Assembly (NCBI GenBank): GCA_002403375.1
Contig: DHHQ01000017.1
Span: 128,908-192,907, forward strand
DNA: 64,000 nucleotides
DNA from: Thiobacillus denitrificans
Lineage (GTDB): Bacteria > Pseudomonadota > Gammaproteobacteria > Burkholderiales > Thiobacillaceae
Reading direction: 5' to 3'
The notes below the pieces were generated by a model. The model worked only from the letters and a program-made list of their open reading frames with translations, was not told the DNA's origin and did not search any database. A program made the translations under genes and the position numbers. Positions 17,181 through 25,838 of this stretch are shown here, piece after piece (within the stretch, counting starts at the first letter, position 1; each line of letters begins with the position of its first letter).

Positions 17181-17633
17181 TCACTGGGCGCTGATCGGGG
17201 TGTCGCTGTCGTCCCAGCTGGCGGCGACGCCGATGACGATGCCGGCGGCGACCAGCGGGCCGACGTATTGCGAGGCCGGCGTGCCGGCGGCGGTGCCAGC
17301 GCCCGCGGCGGCAGGCGAGACCTGGGCGATGGCGGCCTTGCAGCCCTGCTCGGCGGAGATCGTCATCATGTTGTTCGGCTTCAGCTGCGCGCGGCAGCCG
17401 TCGGCGAAGACGATCTCGGCGTTCGAGCCCCCCAGCGTGATCACGCGGTCGCCCTGGTTGAGCTTGATGTTGGCGGTCGCTGACGTGAAGCCCTCGCCCT
17501 TGTCGACCATGACCTTGCCTTCGGCCTTGCTCAGCGTGGCGAGGCCTGCCGCGGCATCCTGGGCGGTGGCGACGCTGGCGGCGCCCGCGAACATCAGGCC
17601 TGCGAGGGCGGCGGCGAGGGTATGCTTTTTCAT
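17181..17633 (-). CDS. Small exported protein with FecR-like strand motif
   Basis: A 150-residue protein with a classical signal peptide (MKKHTLAAALAGLMFAGAASVATAQ). The mature part has the sequence VMVDKGEGFTSATANIKLNQGDRVITLGGSNAEIVFADG, which resembles the beta-sandwich of FecR-type domains, two cysteines (CRAQLK and GCKAAI) that could form a disulfide, and a C-terminal hydrophobic stretch (YVGPLVAAGIVIGVAASW) that may anchor it. It is positioned between the ligase-type gene and the TPR-like gene of the EPS cluster with an independent leader of about 145 bases, so it may be separately transcribed. Function unknown. Confidence 0.65.
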   Translation of the reverse strand: MKKHTLAAALAGLMFAGAASVATAQDAAAGLATLSKAEGKVMVDKGEGFTSATANIKLNQGDRVITLGGSNAEIVFADGCRAQLKPNNMMTISAEQGCKAAIAQVSPAAAGAGTAAGTPASQYVGPLVAAGIVIGVAASWDDSDTPISAQ

Positions 17634-17778
17634 TGTGTTGCTCCTTGGTTCGAATTATTGGCTGGACGAATGCCGTGCACGGGATTCAACGGACACAGTC
17701 CATGCATCTGTAGGCTTTGGGGCGAGAGGATAACACGGCGCCGTGCGCTGCCAGATGGCGTGTTGGTTAAACGCGACA

Positions 17779-19047
17779 TCACGGCAGCGCCGCGGCCGAA
17801 CGCACCGGCTCGACGCGGAGGTCGTCGAACCAGATCGTGCCGTCGGCCTCGAAGTCGAGGCGGACGCTGCCGGCGAGCTCGAGCCGCAGCATCTGCACCG
17901 GGCAGCCTTCGGCCGGCACGCTGAACGGCGTGCGGAAACGGGTCCACGGCGTGGCGCCGCGGAAGCGCTCGGTCACCGCGAGCGGCGCCTGCTGGCCGAC
18001 GCAGTAGAGCGCCCACTGCATGCCCTGCGGCGCCTGCAGGTTGTCCGGGCGCACGCGCCCCTGCAGATGGAAGTCGCCGGGCGGCAGCATCAGGAACTGG
18101 TGCAGGTGCTGGAACTGCACGCGCAGCCCGCGGAAGCTCACGCGCAGCGCACGGTCGCCCGAGCTCTCGTAGGTGCCGGCGGTGTCGAGCGAGACCGCGC
18201 CGTGCTTCTGGTGGATCCAGTCGAAGCCGAGGTTGCTGATCGGCGCCTCGAAGCTGCCGTTGTAGAGGTAGCCGACGCGGTCGATCTGGTCCTTAGGCAG
18301 GCTGTCGAGCCAGACGAACCACGCCTCCAGCCACAGCCCCTCCTTCTGCAGGCGGGCGAGCCAGGCGCGCAGCATGTCGGGCGAGGCCGCGTTGGGGCCG
18401 CCCTTCTGCAGGTTGAACAGCACGCGCACGGTGTCGACGTTCGGCGCCCGGTTCGCGGCGTGCACGAAGAACGCCGGCCACCACTGCACCGGCTTGCCGA
18501 GCAGCTGCATGAAGGCGGCGTGGCGCGCGGGATCGCCGGCGAGCTCGACGAGGCCCGGGAACAGCTGGGCCTGCTGGCGCGGGTTGTGGCGCAGCACGGT
18601 GTCCCAGTGGGTGAGCGCGCGCGCGAAGTCGCCGCGCCGCATCCAGAAGGTCGCGACCTCCATCTGCACGTCGCTGCGCTGCGGCGCGAGGCGCGACGCG
18701 GTCTCCATCGCCAGGCTGGCGCGTTCGGCCTCGCCGCGGTTCTCCAGCAGCAGCCCGAGCGCCGCGTAGGCGCGGCCCTCGCCGGGATTGCCGTCGAGCG
18801 CCGCCTGCAGGCGGGCGAGCGCCGCGTCGGGATCGGTCGCAACGTCCCGCAGGCCGAGCGCGAGGTTCGCGCCGGGGTGGCCGGCGTCCCACGCGACCGC
18901 GGCCGCGGGATCCTTGAGCTCCTGCGCGTGGTGGTCGGCCAGGTTGAGCACCACGATGCGCCAGGCGAGGAAGGCGCCGGCCACGCCGAGCAGGGCCCAC
19001 CGGAGCGCGCCGGGGCGGCGCGAATTGAAGCCTGCGAGCCTTGCCAT
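17779..19047 (-). CDS. TPR-like membrane protein of the EPS cluster
   Basis: A 422-residue protein with one N-terminal transmembrane segment (about residues 14-32) and tetratricopeptide-like helices in the first half (NLALGLRDVATDPDAALARLQAALDGNPGEGRAYAALGLLLENRGEAERA shows the repeat spacing of G, Y/F, A and P). The second half is beta-rich, with TYESSGDRALRVSFRGLRVQFQHLHQFLMLPPG and a C-terminal WFDDLRVEP, like a carbohydrate-binding jelly roll. It begins in an ATGA overlap with the J-domain gene. An adaptor role in polymer assembly or export is plausible, but I recognise no named family. Confidence 0.65.
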   Translation of the reverse strand: MARLAGFNSRRPGALRWALLGVAGAFLAWRIVVLNLADHHAQELKDPAAAVAWDAGHPGANLALGLRDVATDPDAALARLQAALDGNPGEGRAYAALGLLLENRGEAERASLAMETASRLAPQRSDVQMEVATFWMRRGDFARALTHWDTVLRHNPRQQAQLFPGLVELAGDPARHAAFMQLLGKPVQWWPAFFVHAANRAPNVDTVRVLFNLQKGGPNAASPDMLRAWLARLQKEGLWLEAWFVWLDSLPKDQIDRVGYLYNGSFEAPISNLGFDWIHQKHGAVSLDTAGTYESSGDRALRVSFRGLRVQFQHLHQFLMLPPGDFHLQGRVRPDNLQAPQGMQWALYCVGQQAPLAVTERFRGATPWTRFRTPFSVPAEGCPVQMLRLELAGSVRLDFEADGTIWFDDLRVEPVRSAAALP

Positions 19048-20480
19048 CACGAGCGTTCCCCCGGCTGGTAGTCGAGCGCCATGATCAGCGCGCGGTCGCC
19101 GCGGCGCAGCAGCTCGATGCGGACGACGCCGGCCTCGGTCTCGAGCGCCGCCTCGCCCCTGCGCATCAGCGTCGCCTGGTAGCGGCCGCGGCCGCGCAGC
19201 CACTCGCCGTCCTGCGCCCACGCCATGTTCTCGAAGGCGATGTGGCGCAGCTCGGTCGAGCGGAACAGCGTCTCGTGCGCACGGCGGATCTGCGGCTTGC
19301 CGCCGGCGTTGCCGATCGCGACCTCGTCGAACAGCGCCATGAGGCCGGCGGTGTCGCCACGCTCGTAGCTCGCCATGAAGCGGGCGAGGGTGGCGTCGGG
19401 GTCGGGCTTCGCCGCGCGCGGCGCCACGGCGACCGCCGGTGCCGGCGGCGCGACCGGGGCAGCTGCAGCCGGCAGGGCAGGCGCGGCGGATTCCCCGGCC
19501 GGCGTTGCCGTGGGCGCGACCGCGGGCGCCTCGATCGGGGCGGGCGCCGTCCGCAGGGCGCCGACGGTCTGCGTCGGGGGCGTAGCGGGCGGGCGCGGCG
19601 CCTGCGCCATGACGCCAGCCTCGGGGACGGCCGGCGCGGCGGCGGGCTTCGCCTCGAGCGCGTTCGCGGAGCTGCGCGCCGGCTGGGCCGCCATGCGCGC
19701 AGCCGGTTCGGCGGCCGGCGCGATCGTCTCCTGCAGGGATTCCGGGGCGGCGGCCGCAGCCTGCGGCGTCGGGGCGGCGTCGGGAACGCGGCCGGCCGGT
19801 TCGGCGAGCGCCAGCGGGGCTTCGACAGGCGTGTCCGCCGCGGCGAGGTGCGGGGCGGGCGGACGCGGGTTGCTCACGTAGACCGTGCCGACGACGGCCA
19901 GCGCGACGAGCGCGGTGCCGGCGAGCACCCACTGCGGCAGGTGGCGCGCGAGCCAGGGCGGCAGGCCGCGCCGGCGCCTGGGCCTGGCGTGGAGGGCGGC
20001 GCGCGGCGCGGGGGCGCCGGCCCGCCCGGCGGCGAGCGTCGCGTCGTAGCGGCGGCGCGCGTCCGGGTCGTGCAGCGTCGAATAGGCGAGGTTGATGCGG
20101 ATCGCGAACGCGTCCTTCCAGTCTCCGTCGTGGCGCTCGCGGTCGGGGTGGAACACCCGCATCAGCAGGCGGTGGTGCTCCTTGATCTGCTCCGCCGTCG
20201 CGCCGGGCTCGAGGCCCAGCACGCGATAGTGGTCGGCATCGTGGTGCAGCAGCACCTGCTCGACGAAGAACAGCGCCGCCGCGCGCAGCTCGTCAGGGCT
20301 CGCGAGTGCGGCGCAATCGAGGCCGGGGCGGCTGCCGCCCGCGAGCTTCAGCAGGGTGTCGATTCCCGCCGGCAGCGGCCCGCGCGCGTGCAGCAGGTCG
20401 GGGTGCCCGACCGGCGCGCGGTGGAAGGCCAGCGCCAGCGCGACCGTGTGCGCCGCGCGGGAGGTCCCACCCGCCGTCAT
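19047..20480 (-). CDS. Membrane-anchored J-domain protein with NTF2-like C-terminus
   Basis: A 477-residue protein with an unusual order. A J domain at about residues 82-150 (HYRVLGLEPGATAEQIKEHH, with the HPD triad in MRVFHPDRE) would face the cytoplasm and stimulate DnaK. A transmembrane helix follows (about 185-203, WVLAGTALVALAVVGTVYV), then some 160 residues of Ala/Pro-rich spacer, and a C-terminal globular domain (about 370-477, LARFMASYERGDTAGLMALFDEV) resembling SnoaL/NTF2-like folds. It starts just after the wzc-like kinase stop and overlaps the following gene. A link between cytoplasmic chaperones and envelope polysaccharide assembly is a guess from the architecture. Confidence 0.75.
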   Translation of the reverse strand: MTAGGTSRAAHTVALALAFHRAPVGHPDLLHARGPLPAGIDTLLKLAGGSRPGLDCAALASPDELRAAALFFVEQVLLHHDADHYRVLGLEPGATAEQIKEHHRLLMRVFHPDRERHDGDWKDAFAIRINLAYSTLHDPDARRRYDATLAAGRAGAPAPRAALHARPRRRRGLPPWLARHLPQWVLAGTALVALAVVGTVYVSNPRPPAPHLAAADTPVEAPLALAEPAGRVPDAAPTPQAAAAAPESLQETIAPAAEPAARMAAQPARSSANALEAKPAAAPAVPEAGVMAQAPRPPATPPTQTVGALRTAPAPIEAPAVAPTATPAGESAAPALPAAAAPVAPPAPAVAVAPRAAKPDPDATLARFMASYERGDTAGLMALFDEVAIGNAGGKPQIRRAHETLFRSTELRHIAFENMAWAQDGEWLRGRGRYQATLMRRGEAALETEAGVVRIELLRRGDRALIMALDYQPGERS

Positions 20481-20481
20481 G

Positions 20482-22752
20482 TCAGGCCTTGGCCTCCGCG
20501 CCGCCGTACTGGTAGTAGTGGCTGCTGTAGTAGTCGTAGCTCTGGCCGCGCGCCTGCACCTTGGTCAGCACGCCGCCGAGCAAGTGGGTGCGGGTGCCGA
20601 GCAGGCGCTTGATCGCGCCGCGCGCGAAATCGCGGCGGGTGCTGCCCGACTCGACCACCAGCACTGTGGCGTCGGCGATGCTGCCCAGCAGCGGCGCATC
20701 GGCGAGCCCCAGCACCGGCGGGCCGTCGATGATGACCTGGTCGAACTTCTCGGCGGCGAGCGAGAGCAGCGACACCATCTTGGTGCTCGACACGAGCTCG
20801 GCCGGGTTGGGCGGCAGCGGGCCTGAGGTGATGACGAAGAGGTTGGGCACCTCGGTGCCCTGGGTAATGTCGACCGGCTTGGCGTCGCCGGCGAGGTAGT
20901 TGGTGAGGCCGTGTTCGTTCGGCAGCTCGAGGTTGCCGTGCAGCGAGGCCTTGCGCAGGTCGCCGTCGATCAGCAGCACGGTCTTGCCCATCTGCGCGAC
21001 CTGCATCGCGAGGCTCAGCGCCGTCGTGCTCTTGCCCTCGCCCATCGACGCGCTGGTCACCATCAGCACGCGCGGCATGCCGTCGGCGGTCGAGAACTGC
21101 AGCGCGGTGCGCAGCGAGCGGTAGGCCTCGGCGAAGTGCGAGCGGATGTCGAGGTTCTCCTGGTAGAGCTTCCTGCCGGTCTCGGCGCGGGTGTGCGGAA
21201 TCAGGCCCAGCACCGGCAGGCCGAGCTGCTGCTCGAGCTCGTCGGACTGCTTGATGGTGTCGTCGAGGTGCTCGAACAGGAAGGCCAGCCCGATGCCGCC
21301 GAACAGCCCGAGGAAGATCGCGATCATCAGGCTGCGGCGCGGGTTCGGCGTGTGCGGGTAGGACGGCACCTCGGCGCGGTCGACGACCGAGATGTTGTTG
21401 GTGCCGACGCCGCCGGCGACGCCGACTTCCTTCAGTCGTTGCAGCAGGCCCTCGTAGAGCTGGCGGCTGGTGTCCACCTCGCGCTTGAGGATGTTGTACT
21501 GGATGCTGCGGTCCTGCTCGCCGAGGATGCTCTGGCGGCTTTCCCTGAGCTTCGCGGTCAGCGCGTTCTCGAGTTCCTGGGCGGCGAGGTAGCGCGCCCT
21601 GATGACGCTGCGCACGTTGCCGACTTCCGTCCCGATCATCGCGTCGATCTCGGATATCTGCCCGGCGATCAGCTCCATCTTCGGGTAGCCCGGCTTGTAG
21701 ATCTTGAGGCCTTCCTGGTACTCGGCCTCGAGCTTCGATTTGCGCTCCTTGAGGCCCTGGATCGTCTTGTTGTCGAGGATCTCGGGCAGCCCGTAGATCG
21801 CCGCGCCCTGCACGCTGTTGTACAGGCTCTCGGCGCGGATGCGATCCTGCTGCGCCTGGGTCAGCGCGCTGGAGAAGCCCTGCAGCGCCTGGGTGTCGAC
21901 GGCGTCGCCGTCGCCCACCTTGACGAGCTCCTGCTCGCGGGCGAACGCGACCAGCGCCTTCTCCGATTCCTCGAGCTTGGCCTGCACCTGCTGCAGGCGG
22001 TCCTGCAGGAAGGTCTTGGCGTAGGAGGTGGCGTCGAGGCGGCGCGCGAGATTCTGGTTGATGAAGACGGTCGCCATCGAGTTGGCGATGTCGGCGGCGA
22101 GCTTCGCGTCGGGGCTGTCGAAGTGCACGCGCAGCAGGCGCGAATAGCCGACCGGCTCGATCGTCAGCCCGCCCTGCACCGCGCCGACGATGCCGCGCGT
22201 CTTCGCGGCAATCTGCTCGCTCGACAGCGGGCCGTCCTTCGGCGCGGTTTCCCCGCCCTTCAGCCACGGCAGCAGGGTCTGCAGCAGCGACGGCTCGGGC
22301 GGCCGGTTGAACGCCGGGTGCTCTGTCAGATTGAGTTCGTTGACCACGCGCTCGGCGGTGGCGCGGCTGCGCAGCACCTCGTGCTGGGTGCGCATGTAGT
22401 CGTAAACGTCGCCGCCGGCCTGCGTCGTCACCGACTCGTACTTGACGATGTTGAGTTCCTCGGCGTCGATCTGCAGCGTGGTGCTGGCGCGGTAGATCGG
22501 CGTCGTCAGGTAGGTCGCGGTCATCACCGCGGCGACGACGATCGCGAAGAAGGTCGCCACCGTCCACTTGCGCCGCATCACGACGGCCCAGTAGGCACGC
22601 AGGTTGAGCGAGTCGGTCTCTTCCTCTTCCGTCAGCCAGTCCTGCTTCGCCTGCGTGGCGAGCGCTGTGTCGCGGCGCTCGACCAAGGCGCGCGAGCGGC
22701 GCGAGGCGGCATCCGCGTCGTCAGGGGGCAGGGTGTCGTCGGGTTGGGCCAT
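20482..22752 (-). CDS. wzc: Polysaccharide co-polymerase / tyrosine autokinase
   Basis: A 756-residue inner-membrane protein controlling chain length and export of Wzy-made polysaccharide. It has a Wzz domain between two membrane segments (first at about 63-83, second near 465-485), a long periplasmic coiled coil, and a C-terminal BY-kinase with Walker A ASMGEGKSTTA (about 563-573), Walker A' VLLIDGDLRK and Walker B QVIIDGPP. The tail SYDYYSSHYYQYGG is a tyrosine cluster, the site of autophosphorylation in such kinases. The likely phosphatase is the PHP-family gene two places downstream in this list. Length and all motifs are normal. Confidence 0.93.
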   Translation of the reverse strand: MAQPDDTLPPDDADAASRRSRALVERRDTALATQAKQDWLTEEEETDSLNLRAYWAVVMRRKWTVATFFAIVVAAVMTATYLTTPIYRASTTLQIDAEELNIVKYESVTTQAGGDVYDYMRTQHEVLRSRATAERVVNELNLTEHPAFNRPPEPSLLQTLLPWLKGGETAPKDGPLSSEQIAAKTRGIVGAVQGGLTIEPVGYSRLLRVHFDSPDAKLAADIANSMATVFINQNLARRLDATSYAKTFLQDRLQQVQAKLEESEKALVAFAREQELVKVGDGDAVDTQALQGFSSALTQAQQDRIRAESLYNSVQGAAIYGLPEILDNKTIQGLKERKSKLEAEYQEGLKIYKPGYPKMELIAGQISEIDAMIGTEVGNVRSVIRARYLAAQELENALTAKLRESRQSILGEQDRSIQYNILKREVDTSRQLYEGLLQRLKEVGVAGGVGTNNISVVDRAEVPSYPHTPNPRRSLMIAIFLGLFGGIGLAFLFEHLDDTIKQSDELEQQLGLPVLGLIPHTRAETGRKLYQENLDIRSHFAEAYRSLRTALQFSTADGMPRVLMVTSASMGEGKSTTALSLAMQVAQMGKTVLLIDGDLRKASLHGNLELPNEHGLTNYLAGDAKPVDITQGTEVPNLFVITSGPLPPNPAELVSSTKMVSLLSLAAEKFDQVIIDGPPVLGLADAPLLGSIADATVLVVESGSTRRDFARGAIKRLLGTRTHLLGGVLTKVQARGQSYDYYSSHYYQYGGAEAKA

Positions 22753-22851
22753 GGCGGTACGGGTCTACAGGTTGATGCATCCGCCGAGGGGCAAGGGGGC
22801 CGGCTGGCCGGCGCGCCTGCGGGGATCGATGGGGAGAACGCGGCTGACGGA

Positions 22852-23553
22852 TCAGAAAAACAGGCCGAAGATCGAGACGTCGCGCAGGGTTTCGGTCACG
22901 CCCTTGAGTGCAGAGAGGGCCTTCGACTTGCCTACCACGATGACGTCACCGGCGAGTAGCGGCGGATCCGCAGCTTCGCCCTTGCGGATCGGAGCGAGGT
23001 CGTAGTCGAGCACTTCACGCGTGCCATTGGGATGGTCGCGGATCACCCTGATGTCGCTCTCGTTGGACAGCTTGTCGAGCCCGCCCGCCATCGCGACCGC
23101 CTGCATCAGCGTGGTGCGGCCGCTGACCGGGAACACCCCGGCACGGTTGACGTTGCCGCTCACCGTCACGCGCTGGCTGACGAATTCCTTGATGAACACG
23201 CTGACCTGCGGATCCTGCAGGTACTTCTCCTGCAGCTTCTGCGCGATCCGCGCCTCGAGCTGCTGGCCGGTGAGGCCGCCGGCCTGGACCTGGCCGATCA
23301 GCGGCAGCGTCAGTTCGCCGCGGCCGTTGACGCGCACCGTGCGCGACAGTTCGGGCACCTGGAACACCGACACCTCGAGCAGGTCCGACGGGCCGATGCG
23401 GTAGTCGTCGACGATCTCCGCCAGCGGATCGTCGGCGGGCGTCGCGGCGGACGGGACCGCGGCCGGGACGGCGGCTTCGTTGTCGCCGGGGGCGGCGGCG
23501 GCGGGCAGGGCGAGGCCGGCCAGCAGGCAGACGGCAAGGAGGTTCAGCTTCAT
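22852..23553 (-). CDS. wza: Polysaccharide export protein (OPX/Wza family)
   Basis: A 233-residue exported protein with a signal peptide (MKLNLLAVCLLAGLALPAAAA). It contains the polysaccharide export domain (YRIGPSDLLEVSVFQVPELSRTVRV, about residues 51-75, then LPLIGQVQAGGLT) and an SLBB domain (VTVSGNVNRAGVFPVSG, about 128-145). Wza-type proteins form the outer-membrane exit channel and touch the periplasmic part of the co-polymerase. There is no lipobox cysteine after the signal peptide, unlike E. coli Wza, and it lacks the longer C-terminal part, so it belongs to the short OPX group. The 98 bases before wzc hold no gene. Confidence 0.92.
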   Translation of the reverse strand: MKLNLLAVCLLAGLALPAAAAPGDNEAAVPAAVPSAATPADDPLAEIVDDYRIGPSDLLEVSVFQVPELSRTVRVNGRGELTLPLIGQVQAGGLTGQQLEARIAQKLQEKYLQDPQVSVFIKEFVSQRVTVSGNVNRAGVFPVSGRTTLMQAVAMAGGLDKLSNESDIRVIRDHPNGTREVLDYDLAPIRKGEAADPPLLAGDVIVVGKSKALSALKGVTETLRDVSIFGLFF

Positions 23554-23577
23554 TGGTTCACTCCCTCGGGGGTGGGG

Positions 23578-24363
23578 TCAGGCGGCGCGCCCGAACAGGC
23601 GCTGCCAAAGGCCGGGCGCGGGGGCCCTGCCGCGCGGCGGCATGGCGTCGGGGGCCAGGTTGCGGAGTATACCGAGCGGCCGGGTCTCGACCAAATGGGT
23701 CGCCTCGGCCTCGCCGACCCACTGCGCCGCGGCCTCGCGGCCCTCGGCGAGCAGCGGCGGACGGCGCTCGGGATGGTGGGCGTCGGTGGCGAGGAGGTCG
23801 ACCCGGCCCTCGTCGAGCATGCGCTCGCCCCAGTAGCGCGCGGCCTTGCCGAAGCGGCCGGTGAGGCTGCCCGCGGTCACCTGCATCCACACGCCGCGGT
23901 CGGACAGCCGGCAGAAGGTCTTGTAGTGGTCCTCGATCCAGGAGAGCCGCTCGGGGTGGGTGACCACCGGCACGTAGCCTGCGGCGACCAGCGCGAACAC
24001 GAAGCCCTCGAAGTTGGGCGGCGCGACGTGGTGCGGCGGCTCCAGCAAAAAGTAGCGGCTGTCGTTGAGCGTCGGAACGGTGCCGGCCTTGAGGCGCGGC
24101 AGCAGGTCGGGCGAGACGTGGGCGTCGGCGCCGCAGGTCAGCTCGAGCGCGATGCCTGCCTCGGCGAACGCCTGCCGCAACGCGGCGACCTGCGCGCGGA
24201 TGCCAGCGCTGTCGTTCTCGAACATGCCCGGGTAGATGTGCGGGGTGCAGGCGATCGCGGTGATGCCGTCGTCGACCGCCATGCGCGCCATCGCCAGCGA
24301 CGCCGCGAGGTCGGGCGCGCCGTCGTCGTTGCCCGGCAGCAGGTGGCAGTGCAGGTCAATCAT
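23578..24363 (-). CDS. PHP-family tyrosine-protein phosphatase (CpsB/Wzb-type)
   Basis: A 261-residue metal-dependent phosphatase. The N-terminal MIDLHCHLLPGNDDGAPD carries the first PHP metal ligands, CTPHIYPGMFEND the next, and VTHPER and ATDAHHPERRPP the later ones, as in CpsB, YwqE and similar enzymes that dephosphorylate the BY-kinase. It overlaps the WecA-like gene by eight bases and is 24 bases before the export gene, so it is firmly in the EPS operon. It very probably acts on the tyrosine cluster of the co-polymerase at 20.5-22.7 kb. Confidence 0.9.
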   Translation of the reverse strand: MIDLHCHLLPGNDDGAPDLAASLAMARMAVDDGITAIACTPHIYPGMFENDSAGIRAQVAALRQAFAEAGIALELTCGADAHVSPDLLPRLKAGTVPTLNDSRYFLLEPPHHVAPPNFEGFVFALVAAGYVPVVTHPERLSWIEDHYKTFCRLSDRGVWMQVTAGSLTGRFGKAARYWGERMLDEGRVDLLATDAHHPERRPPLLAEGREAAAQWVGEAEATHLVETRPLGILRNLAPDAMPPRGRAPAPGLWQRLFGRAA

Positions 24364-25486
24364 GGGCGGGCTTCGCCTCGCCGGCGTGCGGCTCGTGATG
24401 GGCGATCGCCTCCATGCCGTCGTGCAGGCGGCGCACCCGCTTCATCAGCTTCCACGCGTGCAGCACGCCGTAGAGATAGCAGCCGAACAGCGCGAGGAAG
24501 GCGTAGAACATCACGTACTCGGGCACGCCCGCCGCCCAGCCCGCCACGCCGATGCCGGCGAGCAGCGTCGCCATCGCGTAGACGACGACCACCGTCTGGC
24601 CGGGCGTGAAGCCGGCGCGCAGCAGGATGTGGTGCAGGTGCTCGCGGTCGGCCGCGAACGGGCTGCGGCCCTTGAGCACGCGGCGGATCATCAGCGCGGT
24701 GGTGTCCATCAGCGGCACCGCGAGGATCCAGATCGCGGTGATCGGGGTGAACACCTGACGGACCTCGGCCAGGTTCACCGCATACCAGGCGAGCGAGAAG
24801 CCGAGCAGCACGCTGCCCGCGTCGCCCATGAACACCAGCGCCTGCGGGCGCCAGGGGGTGCGCAGGTTGAACAGCATGAAGCCGGCGACGCCCGCGATCA
24901 GCGGCAGCAGCAGGGTGGTGTGGAGCTGGCCGATGGCGGCGACGAAGCCGGCGAACACCAGCAGCGCGATCAGCGCGATGCCGCCCGCGATGCCGCCCGC
25001 CAGGCCGTCGACGCCGTCGATCATGTTGATCGCGTTGATCACGCCGAGCACCGCGAACACCGTGATCGGGCCGGCCAGCACGCCGGTGGTGACGTCGCCG
25101 AAGCCGAACAGGTCGCCGAAGTTGTCGAGCCGGATGTCGGCGCCGTAGACCATGATCGACGCCGCGATCGCCTGCAGCACGAAGCGCACGCGGGGGCGCA
25201 GGTCGGCGCGGTCGTCGACGTAGCCGGTCGCCACCAGCAGCGAGACCGCGGCGAGGAAGAAAGCGTGGCGCGGCTGGAACGCGTCCATCGCCCAGACCGC
25301 CGCCGCCACCGCGAGCAGGCCGCCGAACATCCCGAGCCCGCCGACCAGCGGGATCAGCCCGTGGTGCTGCTTGCGCCCGCCGGGGGCGTCGACGACCCCG
25401 AGCTGGACCGCGTGGCGGCGGAAGAAAACGATCAAAGCGGCCGTGACCGGAAAGGCGAGGATCTGGAGCAGAAGTACGTCGTTCAT
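24356..25486 (-). CDS. Undecaprenyl-phosphate sugar-1-phosphate transferase (WecA/TagO-like)
   Basis: A 376-residue integral membrane enzyme of the MraY/WecA family that starts the repeat unit by moving a sugar-1-phosphate (probably GlcNAc-1-P) onto undecaprenyl phosphate. Diagnostic segments are DAPGGRKQHHGLIPLVGG, the catalytic acids in INMIDGVDGLAGG, FMGDAGSVLLGF, and REHLHHILLRAG. About eleven membrane helices are visible. The start is ATG 25486, because an upstream ATG at 25558 would place coding sequence over a sigma-54-type promoter at 25535-25551. It should supply the lipid acceptor used by the glycosyltransferases at 26-36 kb. Confidence 0.9.
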   Translation of the reverse strand: MNDVLLLQILAFPVTAALIVFFRRHAVQLGVVDAPGGRKQHHGLIPLVGGLGMFGGLLAVAAAVWAMDAFQPRHAFFLAAVSLLVATGYVDDRADLRPRVRFVLQAIAASIMVYGADIRLDNFGDLFGFGDVTTGVLAGPITVFAVLGVINAINMIDGVDGLAGGIAGGIALIALLVFAGFVAAIGQLHTTLLLPLIAGVAGFMLFNLRTPWRPQALVFMGDAGSVLLGFSLAWYAVNLAEVRQVFTPITAIWILAVPLMDTTALMIRRVLKGRSPFAADREHLHHILLRAGFTPGQTVVVVYAMATLLAGIGVAGWAAGVPEYVMFYAFLALFGCYLYGVLHAWKLMKRVRRLHDGMEAIAHHEPHAGEAKPAHD

Positions 25487-25534
25487 CGTGTTGCGGTAAT
25501 TCCCTGAGCGCTTGCGTGACACCGCCGACCCGGC

Positions 25535-25551
25535 CTGCAGGAAGCGTGCCA
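25535..25551 (-). promoter_or_regulatory. Candidate sigma-54 promoter
   Basis: On the minus strand CTGGCACGCTTCCTGCA has the invariant GG and GC separated by ten bases and matches most of the -24/-12 consensus. It lies about 50 bases upstream of ATG 25486. The rest of 25487-25838 (352 bases) has no gene; a TATAAA near 25677 on this strand lacks a spaced -35 box. Confidence 0.6.
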
Positions 25552-25838
25552 GGGTCATGTCTGGTTAACGGTGTCCGGTCTTGTTTTCTTGATCGGGCGG
25601 ACTCAAGCCGGCGTTGCGCCGGTCGGTCGGCCATCAGGCGGATTGTAATTGATGTGGCGCCGCCATTTGTGACTTTTATACTACGGCCGGCGCAAGGGGA
25701 TCAGGGGCCGGCCGGGTGCTGGGCACTCGTGGGGGGTGATGAATTCTCGACTCGTCGCCCCCGGGTTGCCGGAAGGCGGGACATGCGCCCGCAGCAAGGC
25801 GGCCGGCAACCGGGACGTCCGGAATACCGGCCGGACCG

